A stretch of DNA of 64,000 nucleotides, from contig NZ_SBKQ01000011.1 of assembly GCF_004122145.1 (NCBI RefSeq), forward strand, positions 85,894 to 149,893, given 5' to 3'. The notes under the pieces were generated by a model, which ran no database searches, had not been told where the DNA came from, and saw only the letters and a program-made list of their open reading frames with translations. Positions 44,582-52,758 of the stretch are shown here, one piece after another. The stretch comes from Flavobacterium piscinae. Lineage in GTDB: Bacteria > Bacteroidota > Bacteroidia > Flavobacteriales > Flavobacteriaceae. Within the stretch, counting starts at the first letter, position 1, and the number at the start of each line of letters is the position of its first letter. The position numbers and the translations under genes are program-made.

Positions 44582-45367
44582 ATGGAACAAAATGTAGGAG
44601 TAGGAATTATAGTTGGATTAGTTGTTGGCTCAACAACTTATGTTTACAATTCAGAAGATTTAAAACAAGGTCAAAAAGTATTCCTATATTTATGTGTTTT
44701 ATTTCCGCCTCTTCAATGGCTTTTAATATTTGTGTTTTTAGGTTATAATAACTATTTGAAAAATAATTCCGCTGAAAAAGTAGAAGAAAGAAAAGTTGAA
44801 CAACACAAGAATAAAATTGATATAACAATACAAAATCTTTATGATTTAAAGAAAAAAGGAATTTTGACAGACGTTGAATATAATCAGAAAGTTGAAAAAC
44901 TTGAAGCAGAAAAAACCGAACAAGAAATAAAAAATTCAATAGAGTACAAACAACTGAAAAGTTTGCTTGACTTAGGCGTGTTGACAAAAGAGGAGTTTGA
45001 AAGTAAATCCAAGCTTTTATCTAATATGTCAGAAAATAAAATTGACATAATAGAAGTTAGTAAAATACAAAATTCAGAAACGTATTTGAATGATATTAAA
45101 AATACAACAAAACCGTTTGAAGAAAAGAGCTTAGTAGGTACATATATTATAAATGATAAAAAATATTTCTATTCCTACAATAACATATTGACAATAGAAG
45201 ACTATAGTGGTAAAAGTTTAAATTGTAAATGGTACACAATAGACAAAAACAGTCTTAAATTAATCATAGATTCTAAAGAAGTAATATATAAAAATATCCA
45301 ATTTACTGATAAAGGATTTACATTCCATTGTAGAAACGTTAAATATAATGCTGACAAAATTAATTAA
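44582..45367 (+). CDS. SHOCT-domain membrane protein (cassette 5, gene 3)
   Basis: The 261-residue protein has two N-terminal membrane helices (VGIIVGLVVGSTTYVYN and VFLYLCVLFPPLQWLLIFVF). Two short-helix SHOCT-like motifs follow: LYDLKKKGILTDVEYNQKVE (about 80-99) and KSLLDLGVLTKEEFESKSKL (about 122-141). A C-terminal beta domain (about 175-260, TYIINDKKYFYSYNNILTIE) may be lipocalin-like. SHOCT motifs are oligomerisation/anchoring elements found at protein ends. The specific role is unknown. A very AT-rich leader with ATATTTGAG upstream (about 44556) offers a promoter. Confidence 0.65.
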   Translation: MEQNVGVGIIVGLVVGSTTYVYNSEDLKQGQKVFLYLCVLFPPLQWLLIFVFLGYNNYLKNNSAEKVEERKVEQHKNKIDITIQNLYDLKKKGILTDVEYNQKVEKLEAEKTEQEIKNSIEYKQLKSLLDLGVLTKEEFESKSKLLSNMSENKIDIIEVSKIQNSETYLNDIKNTTKPFEEKSLVGTYIINDKKYFYSYNNILTIEDYSGKSLNCKWYTIDKNSLKLIIDSKEVIYKNIQFTDKGFTFHCRNVKYNADKIN

Positions 45368-45384
45368 ATAAAACTAAACAGAAA

Positions 45385-45540
45385 ATGACAAAAGAAAACT
45401 ATAAAGCTTTAGAACTTAAAGCGAGAGAAATAACAAAAAATTTCGACAACTACACTTATGAAGAAGTCGAAATAATTTTAGAAGAAGTTAACAGAGTTGT
45501 TAATTCAGTAAGACGGAAGTCAGTCTTTAAAGAAATCTAA
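45385..45540 (+). CDS. Short helical protein (cassette 5, gene 4)
   Basis: This is a 51-residue open frame starting MTKENYKALELKAREITKNF and ending VVNSVRRKSVFKEI. It lies 17 bp after the SHOCT gene with an A-rich leader, so it is probably cotranscribed. It reads as two amphipathic helices. No family is recognised, and its small size makes it uncertain. Confidence 0.4.
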   Translation: MTKENYKALELKAREITKNFDNYTYEEVEIILEEVNRVVNSVRRKSVFKEI

Positions 45541-45696
45541 GACATCTTGTACTGTAAATTTAGAATTAACTTTTTCACCGCAGTTTAAGTGAATCGTAAT
45601 TTCTTCTGAACCTTCTTTCTTTGAAATGGCGGAAATGTTGCTCCCACAAATCATCCAAAGAGTACCATCTTCAGAATAAAGTCGCATGAATTTCAT
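45520..45696 (-). CDS. Short unknown protein (cassette 5, gene 5)
   Basis: From the internal ATG at 45696 the product is 58 residues (MKFMRLYSEDGTLWMICGSN...). It looks like a small beta-rich domain with two Cys, ending VQDVLDFFKD. The frame extends upstream to 45789, but that part runs into the attC-like site and is not protein-like. It is convergent with the 45385 gene and overlaps it by 21 bp. Confidence 0.4.
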   Translation of the reverse strand: MKFMRLYSEDGTLWMICGSNISAISKKEGSEEITIHLNCGEKVNSKFTVQDVLDFFKD

Positions 45697-45767
45697 AAAT
45701 AAGTGTTTTAAAATTAAAAACCAAACATAAGAAAAACTTTTCATAAATTGCAGAAGAAAAAAGCCGA

Positions 45768-45906
45768 TTGCACAACAGTGGTTTTGCAAGATTTGGGCAT
45801 AAGTGATAAATCAAAAAGTCGTTGTGTATTTGCAATCGGCAGTGAAAAAACAAAAAATTGGGAAGGCTTTCCCCAAACCTCGCAAAGCCACAAAACGTTG
45901 TGCAAC
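45768..45906. repeat. attC-like site of cassette 5
   Basis: TTGCACAACAGTGGTTTTGC + AAGATTTGGGC pairs with the right arm (GGCTTTCCCCAAACCTCGC + AAAGCCACAAAACGTTGTGC). The centre has its own dyad (GCCGATTGC at 45763 and GCAATCGGC at 45830). The site is nearly identical over its length to the one at 46543-46681. Confidence 0.8.
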
Positions 45907-45961
45907 AGCTAAAACCAAACAGACGCTGAAAACACGATGTTTAGAAATAATTAAACAAAAA

Positions 45962-46150
45962 ATGACAGAATTACAAAAACAAAATTATCACGATTATATA
46001 TTAAGAAATATTTTTAGAAGATTTGAAGGAAGACCTTATAAAGAGTTAAAAGAGTTTCTAAACTATGCTTTAGAGTTATCAGAAATAGCGTCTTTTACTA
46101 CAGCTCAAGGAAGAGAATTAGACCCTAATTATGATTTTAAAAATTATTGA
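45962..46150 (+). CDS. Unknown 62-residue protein (cassette 6, gene 1)
   Basis: The small helical protein reads MTELQKQNYHDYILRNIFRR and FEGRPYKELKEFLNYALELS, and ends DPNYDFKNY. ATG 45962 follows the conserved cassette leader; the longer frame upstream runs through the attC-like site and is rejected. It is convergent with the next gene, two bases apart. No family is recognised. Confidence 0.5.
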   Translation: MTELQKQNYHDYILRNIFRRFEGRPYKELKEFLNYALELSEIASFTTAQGRELDPNYDFKNY

Positions 46151-46152
46151 TT

Positions 46153-46467
46153 TTATACAACAAAATTATTAGTTCTTTTAAAGTCTTCTAAAAATTTCTC
46201 GTCTTTAAAGAATAAATAGACACCATAAGGTTCATAACCTTTCGTATCTGCTTCTTTTAACTCTTTGTCTGAAAAAGTTTTATAGAAATTATATTGAAAA
46301 TATTTTCTGTTAGGTAAATCAGGAATAAAGAATATAACGACACAATTAGAATATGAGAACTTTTCTTCTGTTGGTAATTCAATGTAAACGTCAGCGTCAA
46401 AAACTTGATTATTAACAGATACATAAGAATCATAAGGAACTTTGAATTGTTTATTATCAAAAATCAT
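46153..46467 (-). CDS. Unknown 104-residue protein (cassette 6, gene 2)
   Basis: From ATG 46467 the product begins MIFDNKQFKVPYDSYVSVNN. It contains CVVIFFIPDLPNRKYFQYNF and a C-terminal helix DEKFLEDFKRTNNFVV. The upstream extension of the frame is the attC-like site read in reverse and is not used. It is encoded against the array. No family is recognised. Confidence 0.45.
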   Translation of the reverse strand: MIFDNKQFKVPYDSYVSVNNQVFDADVYIELPTEEKFSYSNCVVIFFIPDLPNRKYFQYNFYKTFSDKELKEADTKGYEPYGVYLFFKDEKFLEDFKRTNNFVV

Positions 46468-46542
46468 AGTAGAATATTTTAAATCTATCTGTAAAAGTAA
46501 GAAAAATTTTCCGAACTTAGCGTGAAGAAAAAAGAAAGCCGA

Positions 46543-46681
46543 TTGCACAACAGCGGTTTTGCAAGATTTGGGCGATAGTAATAAATCAAAGAGTCGTTGT
46601 GTACTTGCAATCGGCAGTAATAAATCAATAATTTGGGAAGGCTTTCCCCAAACCTCGCAAAGCCACAAAACGTTGTGCAAC
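46543..46681. repeat. attC-like site of cassette 6
   Basis: TTGCACAACAGCGGTTTTGC on the left and AAAGCCACAAAACGTTGTGC on the right form the arms. Arms and centre are nearly identical to the site at 45768-45906, indicating recent duplication of a site type. The right core GTTGTGCAA (46672-46680) matches TTGCACAAC at 47095-47103. Confidence 0.8.
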
Positions 46682-46699
46682 ACTTTGGAAAAACTCATA

Positions 46700-47086
46700 A
46701 TGAATCTAAAAACACTTATTTCGATAAAATTTATTTTATATATAATTGGCTTTTTAATAATTGCTTATTTTTCGGGTAATATTAATAATTCATATAAAAA
46801 TCTTGAAAAGCAAAACGAAGAATTATTGAATCAAAAAAAATATTATGAAGCAATTCTAAAATTAGAAAAAAACGACTCAGTTGGTAAAAAAAATCTATAT
46901 GAAATTATAGAAGCTGGAAATTACAAACTGAAACCCGAAAATGGAAATAAATTTAAACTATCTACAAATATTACAATCCTCATAATTTCTTTTTTAATGT
47001 TATTTTATTTATTCAACTATCTGAATAACAAAATCGAGAAATTAAAAAGCGAAGAAACGGTAGATGAAAAAATTAAAATGCTCTAA
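46700..47086 (+). CDS. Small membrane protein with coiled coil (cassette 7)
   Basis: From ATG 46700 the product is 128 residues. A first membrane helix (ISIKFILYIIGFLIIAYFSG) is followed by a coiled-coil segment (YKNLEKQNEELLNQKKYYEA), a second membrane helix (ITILIISFLMLFYLFNYL) and a charged tail (NKIEKLKSEETVDEKIKML). The longer frame upstream begins inside the attC-like site. No family is recognised. Confidence 0.55.
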   Translation: MNLKTLISIKFILYIIGFLIIAYFSGNINNSYKNLEKQNEELLNQKKYYEAILKLEKNDSVGKKNLYEIIEAGNYKLKPENGNKFKLSTNITILIISFLMLFYLFNYLNNKIEKLKSEETVDEKIKML

Positions 47087-47107
47087 AAAAGCGATTGCAC
47101 AACAGCG

Positions 47108-48848
47108 GTAACCGTTGCACAACTCCCTCCAAAAACTAAATTTTCAAAAAAATCATAAAAAACAACCTCGTTTAGTGCTTTCTAAGCGAGGTTTATTTTT
47201 GGATTGAATATGTTGTTGTTTAAAAAAAGAAGGCTTGAAAACGTTTGTTTTAACTTCAAAAAAGTGACTTTTAATGAAGTGTTTACCTTCCCTTGATTGA
47301 TTGATACCACTTGGGCTTGGCTTTTTGGTTTTTTGGCGATAAACTTGAGGTATTTCTTCAAGTTATACGTCATAGCGGCCATCAAAACATGTTTGTTGGC
47401 TTGTTGTATTCCTCGTGTATTGACCCTTTTCATGTTCAGAAAGTTAATCAGGGTTCCTAGAACAGGTTCTACTGTCTTACTTCGCACCTTGACCATTCGT
47501 TTGGCATACTCGGGGTTTTGAGTGAGCTTTTGGTGCATCTTGTCATAAAGTTCTTTGTGGATGCTGTCGTCTATCTTCTTGAAATTGGTTTTCATTCCAC
47601 AGCATTGCTCTCGAAGTGGACACTTCTTACAATCACTTTCACTACTACGATAGGTGCGTTTGGTGTAACCTCTTGGGTCTGTTTTCTCACCTTTGAAAAG
47701 TAGTTTGGCTTGGTTGCCACCTTCTTTGGTGCATTGGTAATAATTCTCCTCTTTGTGAAGCACAAAGCCTTCTCGCTCAGGAACGTATTGACCGAAGTTA
47801 GGCATCCAGGCATTGATATGGTTATCATTTAGGTATTTTAAGGCTTCGCCACTGCTGTAACCCGCATCGGCTAAAACTTCGCCTAGTTCAAGGTTGTTTT
47901 CTTCTAAATTTTCTTTGGTGAGTTCCACTATTTGTTCCAGACACTGACTATCGCGTTTGTCGGCAAAGTCGGCACAGGCTCCGGTGATCACGTGGTTGGC
48001 ATCGTCTACGGCAAGTTGCCCAAAGTAATTAAGTTGACGTGCCTTGCCCGGTTTAACACTTACTTTGGCATCGGGGTCGGTTGGACTGTAATGCGTGTGA
48101 TTGGATACATATTTGGGGCGGATTAAGTTGCCATTTTCGTCTTTTCTGTCGCCTTTGGTGCTTCCTTTGGGCATGTCTTTATAGGCTTCTGTTTTCCAAT
48201 CATGGTGTTGGTCAACGAGCTTTTTTCGGGTTTGGCTTACTTTGTATTCGCTATTGTCATTGAGTTCTTGGGCGTAATAAGCAACATCGGCTAATACTTC
48301 TTTTTCTACTAAGCTATCCATGGAAGCATTGGCTTTGATAAAGGCACTGTCTACCGCTTGGCGTTTACCTCGAACCATTCCTTTTTCCACACAAAGCGAA
48401 AGTACTTTCTTGAAGAGTTCCATAAATACTTCTTCTCCATACAATTGACGTGTTCGACTGATGGTGCTGTGCCATGGGAGTTTTTCATCAATATCATAGC
48501 GGATAAACAAGCGAACATCCAAACAATTGGAACAATATTCAATGAGTTTTCGATCGGAATTGATGTTGTTGAGATAACCAACCAAACAAATTTTGAAGAA
48601 CACAACAGGGTCGATGCTTTCTTGTCCTTCGTCTCCATAATAGTCTTGTGTAGCTTTGTATAAAAACCGAAAATCAATGGCTTTATCCAACAATCGGTAA
48701 TAATTATCCTCCGGAATCAAGTCCTGTAAATGAACTTGGTAGAGCATTTTTGGGGTGAGTTCTTTTTTTCCTTGCATGACTAAAATTACAAAAAGTGAAT
48801 CTTTTTTGCAAGATTTTTTTGGTATATTTGGGGAGTTGTGCAACAAGC
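47108..48848 (-). mobile_element. IS1182-like insertion sequence, copy 2 (intact)
   Basis: The 1,741-bp element lies between direct repeats ACAGCG (47102-47107 and 48849-48854; the match can be extended to ACAGCGGT). Its ends carry GTTGCACAACTCCC, with TIRs as in copy 1. It is visibly diverged from copies 1 and 3 at the 3' end of the transposase gene and in the terminator region. It therefore represents another subtype of the same IS. Confidence 0.87.
47182..48777 (-). CDS. IS1182-family DDE transposase, copy 2
   Basis: The 531-residue product from ATG 48777 is intact and aligns with copy 1 over its whole length. It has the same DDE landmarks (AVDSAFIKANAS, EVLADAGYSSGE, KTVEPVLGTLINF). Substitutions cluster at the C-terminal 40 residues (VVSINQGKVNTSLKVTFLKL here) and around YVPEREGFVLHKEENYYQC. 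It is expected to be active in principle. Confidence 0.93.
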   Translation of the reverse strand: MQGKKELTPKMLYQVHLQDLIPEDNYYRLLDKAIDFRFLYKATQDYYGDEGQESIDPVVFFKICLVGYLNNINSDRKLIEYCSNCLDVRLFIRYDIDEKLPWHSTISRTRQLYGEEVFMELFKKVLSLCVEKGMVRGKRQAVDSAFIKANASMDSLVEKEVLADVAYYAQELNDNSEYKVSQTRKKLVDQHHDWKTEAYKDMPKGSTKGDRKDENGNLIRPKYVSNHTHYSPTDPDAKVSVKPGKARQLNYFGQLAVDDANHVITGACADFADKRDSQCLEQIVELTKENLEENNLELGEVLADAGYSSGEALKYLNDNHINAWMPNFGQYVPEREGFVLHKEENYYQCTKEGGNQAKLLFKGEKTDPRGYTKRTYRSSESDCKKCPLREQCCGMKTNFKKIDDSIHKELYDKMHQKLTQNPEYAKRMVKVRSKTVEPVLGTLINFLNMKRVNTRGIQQANKHVLMAAMTYNLKKYLKFIAKKPKSQAQVVSINQGKVNTSLKVTFLKLKQTFSSLLFLNNNIFNPKINLA

Positions 48849-49004
48849 ACAGCGGTTTGCTTCAATGGCTACTTCCGGATTTTCCTACGGAAAATCCGCT
48901 GCTGAATGGAATGTTTTGTTATATTTGTAATGGCTTGGTGTTGGTGCTACGCCACTGAGAGCAAGCCGCAGAACGTTGGCAGCAATTTGAACCAAGAAGA
49001 ACGA

Positions 49005-49562
49005 ATGAATCCTAAAATTATTGAAAAAGCAAATTATTGGATTAATAATGCTTGCGGATTTGAAGAGGAAATGATTGTTTTAGAAAAAGGAATGAAAGAA
49101 CACAATCACTGCTTTTCTTTATCGTGGTGTATAAAATCTGAGGAAAGTCTGACTTGGAATCAGAGAACAGCTTGGGTTGGTGCTGGACGACTATTGATTA
49201 GTAAAGATGGAGAAACCGCTGAATTTGAGGGTTCAGCACCAGGAGTAGATTGGGTTCATCATTTTGAGAATAAATTACAGAATCTTGAGGATTATTGGAA
49301 TTTAGAAATTCCCTTTTCAAAGATTAATATTTCGAATCTGAAATCCATACTTAACCGTTCAACACCTGAGTTGCTGAAAATGGTAAATAGTGATGGAAAA
49401 ATAATACTAACTGAATTCAAAGCTTGGAACGATAATTATACCGAATTAGAAGGAATTGCAACTGATTTGAATAACGCTGGAATCAATTGCGAATTAGAAA
49501 TAAAGACAAGAAAAACAGCTGCTAACAATGGTAACTGTTGCACAACCCTTTCAAAAAACTAA
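49005..49562 (+). CDS. Unknown protein with C-terminus altered by an IS (cassette 8)
   Basis: From ATG 49005 the product is 185 residues. It contains a Trp-rich beta domain (HNHCFSLSWCIKSEESLTWN, WVGAGRLLISKDGETAEFEG, APGVDWVHHFE). A helix-beta tail resembling a small alpha/beta domain follows (LLKMVNSDGKIILTEFKAWN). The first part recalls immunity-protein-like domains, but I cannot assign one. The last ten or so residues (GNCCTTLSKN) are encoded by the left end of IS copy 3. Without the IS the frame would have ended VFKK-stop in the attC-like site. The longer frame upstream to 48906 is rejected. Confidence 0.6.
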   Translation: MNPKIIEKANYWINNACGFEEEMIVLEKGMKEHNHCFSLSWCIKSEESLTWNQRTAWVGAGRLLISKDGETAEFEGSAPGVDWVHHFENKLQNLEDYWNLEIPFSKINISNLKSILNRSTPELLKMVNSDGKIILTEFKAWNDNYTELEGIATDLNNAGINCELEIKTRKTAANNGNCCTTLSKN

Positions 49563-51284
49563 ATTTTCAAAATAATTATAAAAAACGACCTCGTTTGTCC
49601 CGAAATTTCGGGATTTTAAGCGAGGTTTGTTTTTGGGTGGAAGCTGATGTTTTTAAAAATTAGTTGCCTTAAAAAGGTGCTTTTTAGTTTGAAAAGAAAG
49701 GTTTTTAAACAAGTGTTCACCTCCCTTAGCTTTATCGATACCACTTGGGCATGGCTTTTTGGTTTTCTGACCATAAACTTGAGGTATTTCTTCAGGTTGT
49801 ACGTCATAGTGGCCATCAATACATGCTTGTTAGCTTGTTTTATTCCTCGGGTATTGACACGTTTCATATTGAGAAAGTTAATCAGTGTTCCCAAAACGGG
49901 TTCAACGGTTTTACTTCGCACTTTGACCATTCGTTTGGCATACTCGGGGTTTTGAGTGAGTTTTTGGTGCATCTTGTCATAAAGCTCTTTGTGGATGCTG
50001 TCGTCTATCTTCTTGAAATTGGTTTTCATTCCACAGCATTGCTCTCGAAGAGGACACTTCTTACAATCACTTTCACTACTGCGGTAGGTACGTTTGGTAT
50101 AACCTTTTGGGTCTGTTTTTTCACCTTTGAAAAGCAGCTTGGCTTGGTTGCCGCCTTCTTTGGTACATTGATAATAGTTTTCTGCTTTGTTGTAAACAAA
50201 ACCTTCCCGCTCAGGAACGTATTGTCCGAAGTTAGGCATCCAAGCACTAATGTTATTTTTGTCTAAATAGGATAGCGATTCACCACTGCTGTAACCGGCA
50301 TCGGCTAAAACTTCGCCTAATTCTAATTGGTTTTCTTCTAAATTCTCTTTGGTGAGTTCCACAATTTGTTCCAGACACTGACTGTCGCGTTTGTCGGCAA
50401 AGTCGGCACAGGCTCCGGTGATGACATGGTTGGCATCATCTACGGCGAGTTGTCCAAAGTAATTGAGTTGGCGTGCCTTGCCGGGTTTTACACTTACTCG
50501 GGCATCGGGGTCAGTGGGGCTGTAATGTGTGTGATTGGATAAATATTTGGGTCGGATAAGGTTGCCGTTTTCGTCTTTTCTGTCGCCTTTGATACTTCCT
50601 TTAGGCATGTCTTTATAGGCTTCTGTTTTCCAATGGTGGTGTTGGTCAACGAGCTTTTTACGTGTCTGGCTAACTTTGTATTCGCTGTTCTCATTGAGCT
50701 CCTGAGCATAATAATCAACATCGTCTAACACTTCTTTTTCTACTAAGCTATCCATCGAAGCATTGGCTTTGATAAAAGCACTGTCAACCGCTTGGCGTTT
50801 GCCTCGAACCATTCCTTTTTCTACAACAAAGCGAAAGTACTTTTTTAAATAGTTCCAGAAATACTTCTTCTCCATACAATTGACGGGTTCGGCTGATGGT
50901 GCTGTGCCAAGGCAACGCTTCATCAATATCATACCGAATAAACAAACGAACGTCTAAACAATTGGAACAATATTCAATAAGTTTTCGATCGGAATGGATG
51001 TTGTTCAAATAACCAACCAAACAAATTTTGAAGAACACAACAGGGGCAATGCTTTCTTGTCCTTCGTCTCCATAATAGTCTTGTGTAGCTTTGTATAAAA
51101 ACCGAAAGTCAATGGCTTTATCCAACAATCGGTAGAAATTATGCTCGGGAATCAAGTCCTGTAAATGAACTTGGTAGAGCATTTTTGGGGTGAGTTCTTT
51201 TTTTCCTTGCATGACTAAAATTACAAAAAGTGAATCTTTTTTGCAAGATTATTTTTGGTATATTTGGTGAGTTGTGCAATAGGC
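49531..51284 (-). mobile_element. IS1182-like insertion sequence, copy 3 (frameshifted)
   Basis: The 1,754-bp element lies between perfect 6-bp direct repeats ACAATG (49525-49530 and 51285-51290). Its terminal regions are nearly identical to copy 1. A block at about 50245-50345 is clearly different, suggesting a gene-conversion patch from another IS relative. The transposase frame is broken. Confidence 0.88.
49616..51212 (-). pseudogene. IS1182-family transposase, copy 3, frameshifted
   Basis: The 5' part is open from ATG 51212 (MQGKKELTPKM...) to about 50825, and the 3' part continues in another frame to 49616. Compared with copy 1 there is one extra base where CTACACAAAGCG has become CTACAACAAAGCG (about 50821-50833). 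All DDE landmarks remain in the two parts. A single insertion explains the break, so this copy is probably recently dead or could be supplied in trans. Confidence 0.9.
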
Positions 51285-51506
51285 ACAATGTATTTAAAAA
51301 ATAGGCGAAATAGAAGTAAATTCAAGGGTTTTGTCTCTTATCAAAATTTGTGCTTAACCGAAAGTTTAGTGCTTCGAAATCGCCTAATTTCATATACTAA
51401 CCGTTGTAGTACATTAAAACTGAACATTTAATTACAAAATTATTCATCTATTTTTTATAAAGTGTAACATTCCTTTGTTATAGATATCTTATAAAGAAAT
51501 CTAATA

Positions 51507-52097
51507 ATGAACTCAACCACAAAAACCAAAATGACATATAAGATATTTTTTATCCTTGGACTTATTTTCCTTTTAACAGGACAACTTTTGTTAGCACAAG
51601 GCAATGATTTTGTATATAGCCAAAAACCTATCGATTTTGCTCATTGGTTTTTGTTAATTGGAGTGGTTTGTCTTATTCCTCAGGTTGTCTCATTTCCTAA
51701 AAAAGTTTATAGTATTATTGGAATTCCGTTAACTCTAATTGGAATAACCTGTATGATTGGAATGTGCGTTTTGGACTTTATTTGGTGGAGTTTTCCTAAC
51801 GAAGAAATGAGAATTGAATTCACAAACCATATTTCACAAGTCCCATCAATCTGGAAAACATTTATTGCAATAGGACCAAGTTCAAAAGTCTTTAATCTTG
51901 GCTTGCTGATTTTAAGCATTAATTACTTAAATAAAGAGAAAATAGGAATAGGTATTCTTCTTATAGGTACTCTAATTTTATGGCATATTATTCCAGTGCC
52001 TTTTAGATTAGTTTTTGGATATTCCTTGACTCTAATTGGATTTACTGTAATATTACTTGGTAAGAATTTAAAAAACGTGCTACAACAACGTGTATAA
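51507..52097 (+). CDS. Polytopic membrane protein (cassette 9), unknown function
   Basis: The 196-residue protein has about six hydrophobic segments (first IFFILGLIFLLTGQLLLAQG, last VFGYSLTLIGFTVILLGKNL). There is an internal Met at position 9 that could be the start. No family is recognised. The 3' end runs into the left arm of the next attC-like site, so the last residues VLQQRV are encoded by the site core GTGCTACAAC. This tight packing is typical of cassettes. Confidence 0.6.
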   Translation: MNSTTKTKMTYKIFFILGLIFLLTGQLLLAQGNDFVYSQKPIDFAHWFLLIGVVCLIPQVVSFPKKVYSIIGIPLTLIGITCMIGMCVLDFIWWSFPNEEMRIEFTNHISQVPSIWKTFIAIGPSSKVFNLGLLILSINYLNKEKIGIGILLIGTLILWHIIPVPFRLVFGYSLTLIGFTVILLGKNLKNVLQQRV

Positions 52098-52216
52098 TTC
52101 ATTGCTAGTACTCGCCTACTTACGAAAACCCTCACGGATTTTCTATTCGGTTTGTATTTGTTTAATTAGTTGCTCAAACACGCAACGAAATCAGACACAA
52201 ACACGTTGGGATGCAT
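52077..52216. repeat. attC-like site of cassette 9 (second sequence family)
   Basis: GTGCTACAACAACGTGT at the left faces AAACACGTTGGGATGC at the right, with an inner CGCCTACTTACGAAAA and GATTTTCTATTCGGTTTG block shared with the site at 52757-52880. It differs from the GGTTTTGCAAGA family seen earlier. The right core is GTTGGGATGCAT (52205-52216); the far end of cassette 10 keeps only ATGCAT (52751-52756). Confidence 0.6.
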
Positions 52217-52233
52217 ATAAAATGACATAGGAA

Positions 52234-52758
52234 ATGATAATAAGACGAGAAACCAAAAATGACCATAAGGAAGTCTTTAGCGTAATTGAAAGTGCTTTTA
52301 AAGACGCTGAATTCGCAGACCACACTGAACAGTTTTTGGTCGAACGGTTAAGAAAATCGGACGCTTTCATTCCTGAACTATCAATGGTAGCCGAAATTGA
52401 CGGAAAAATAGTTGGACATATTCTATTGACGAAACTTAAAATCAAGAACGAGTCGAATGAATTCGATTCATTGGCGTTAGCACCAGTTTCTGTCCTACCT
52501 TAATTTCAAGGAAAAGGAATTGGTGGGAAATTAATACTTGAATCACACAAAATGGCGAAAGAATTAGGGTATAAATCAATCGTTCTTTTAGGACACGAAA
52601 AATATTATCCAAGATTCGGTTATGAACAAGCTGATAAATACAATATAGAATTGCCATTTGAAGTTCCGAAAGAAAATTGTATGGTAATTGAATTGGTTGA
52701 AAATGGACTAAAGGGAGTAAATGGAATGGTTGAATACCCTAAAGAGTTTAATGCATAA
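52234..52758 (+). pseudogene. GNAT-family N-acetyltransferase with in-frame stop (cassette 10)
   Basis: Reading from ATG 52234 gives MIIRRETKNDHKEVFSVIES, then ...LALAPVSVLP, a TAA at 52501-52503, and in the same frame FQGKGIGGKLILESHKMAKE and LGYKSIVLLGHEKYYPRFGY. The second part holds the acetyl-CoA loop Q-G-K-G-I-G and matches the C-terminal half of GNAT enzymes of the YhbS type. One base change (for example GAA or CAA to TAA) explains the break. Without readthrough neither half would be functional. It is the only enzyme-like cassette with visible decay. Confidence 0.85.

Larger units (their letters stand above)
47095..48983. repeat. attC-like site of cassette 7, split by IS copy 2
   Basis: Left end TTGCACAACAGCG (47095-47107). 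After the IS, GTTTGCTTCAATGG pairs with CCACTGAGAGCAAGCCGCAG, followed by AACGTTGGCAGC. The centre contains a strong dyad GGATTTTCC/GGAAAATCC at 48874-48894. The right core GTTGGCAGC (48975-48983) pairs with GCTGCTAAC at 49518-49526 with one G-T wobble. Confidence 0.7.
49518..51412. repeat. attC-like site of cassette 8, split by IS copy 3
   Basis: Left end GCTGCTAACAATG (49518-49530). After the IS, TATTTAAAAAATAGGCGA pairs with TCGCCTAATTTCATATAC on the right, followed by AACCGTTGTAGTAC. The right core GTTGTAGTAC (51403-51412) pairs with GTGCTACAAC at 52077-52086 with one wobble. Confidence 0.65.

Noticed and set aside
43837..46467. Named toxin-antitoxin system among the small opposing cassette genes
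   Set aside because: No known toxin or antitoxin motif could be identified; only the arrangement is suggestive.
46559..46699. Longer starts for cassette genes (also at 45803, 48906 and on the minus strand up to 46698 and 45789)
   Set aside because: The extra codons are the attC-like palindromes read as protein; the ATG after the site gives sensible starts.
41899..51284. Composite transposon formed by the three IS copies
   Set aside because: The copies are in the same orientation and each has its own 6-bp target duplication in a separate attC-like site, so they are independent insertions.
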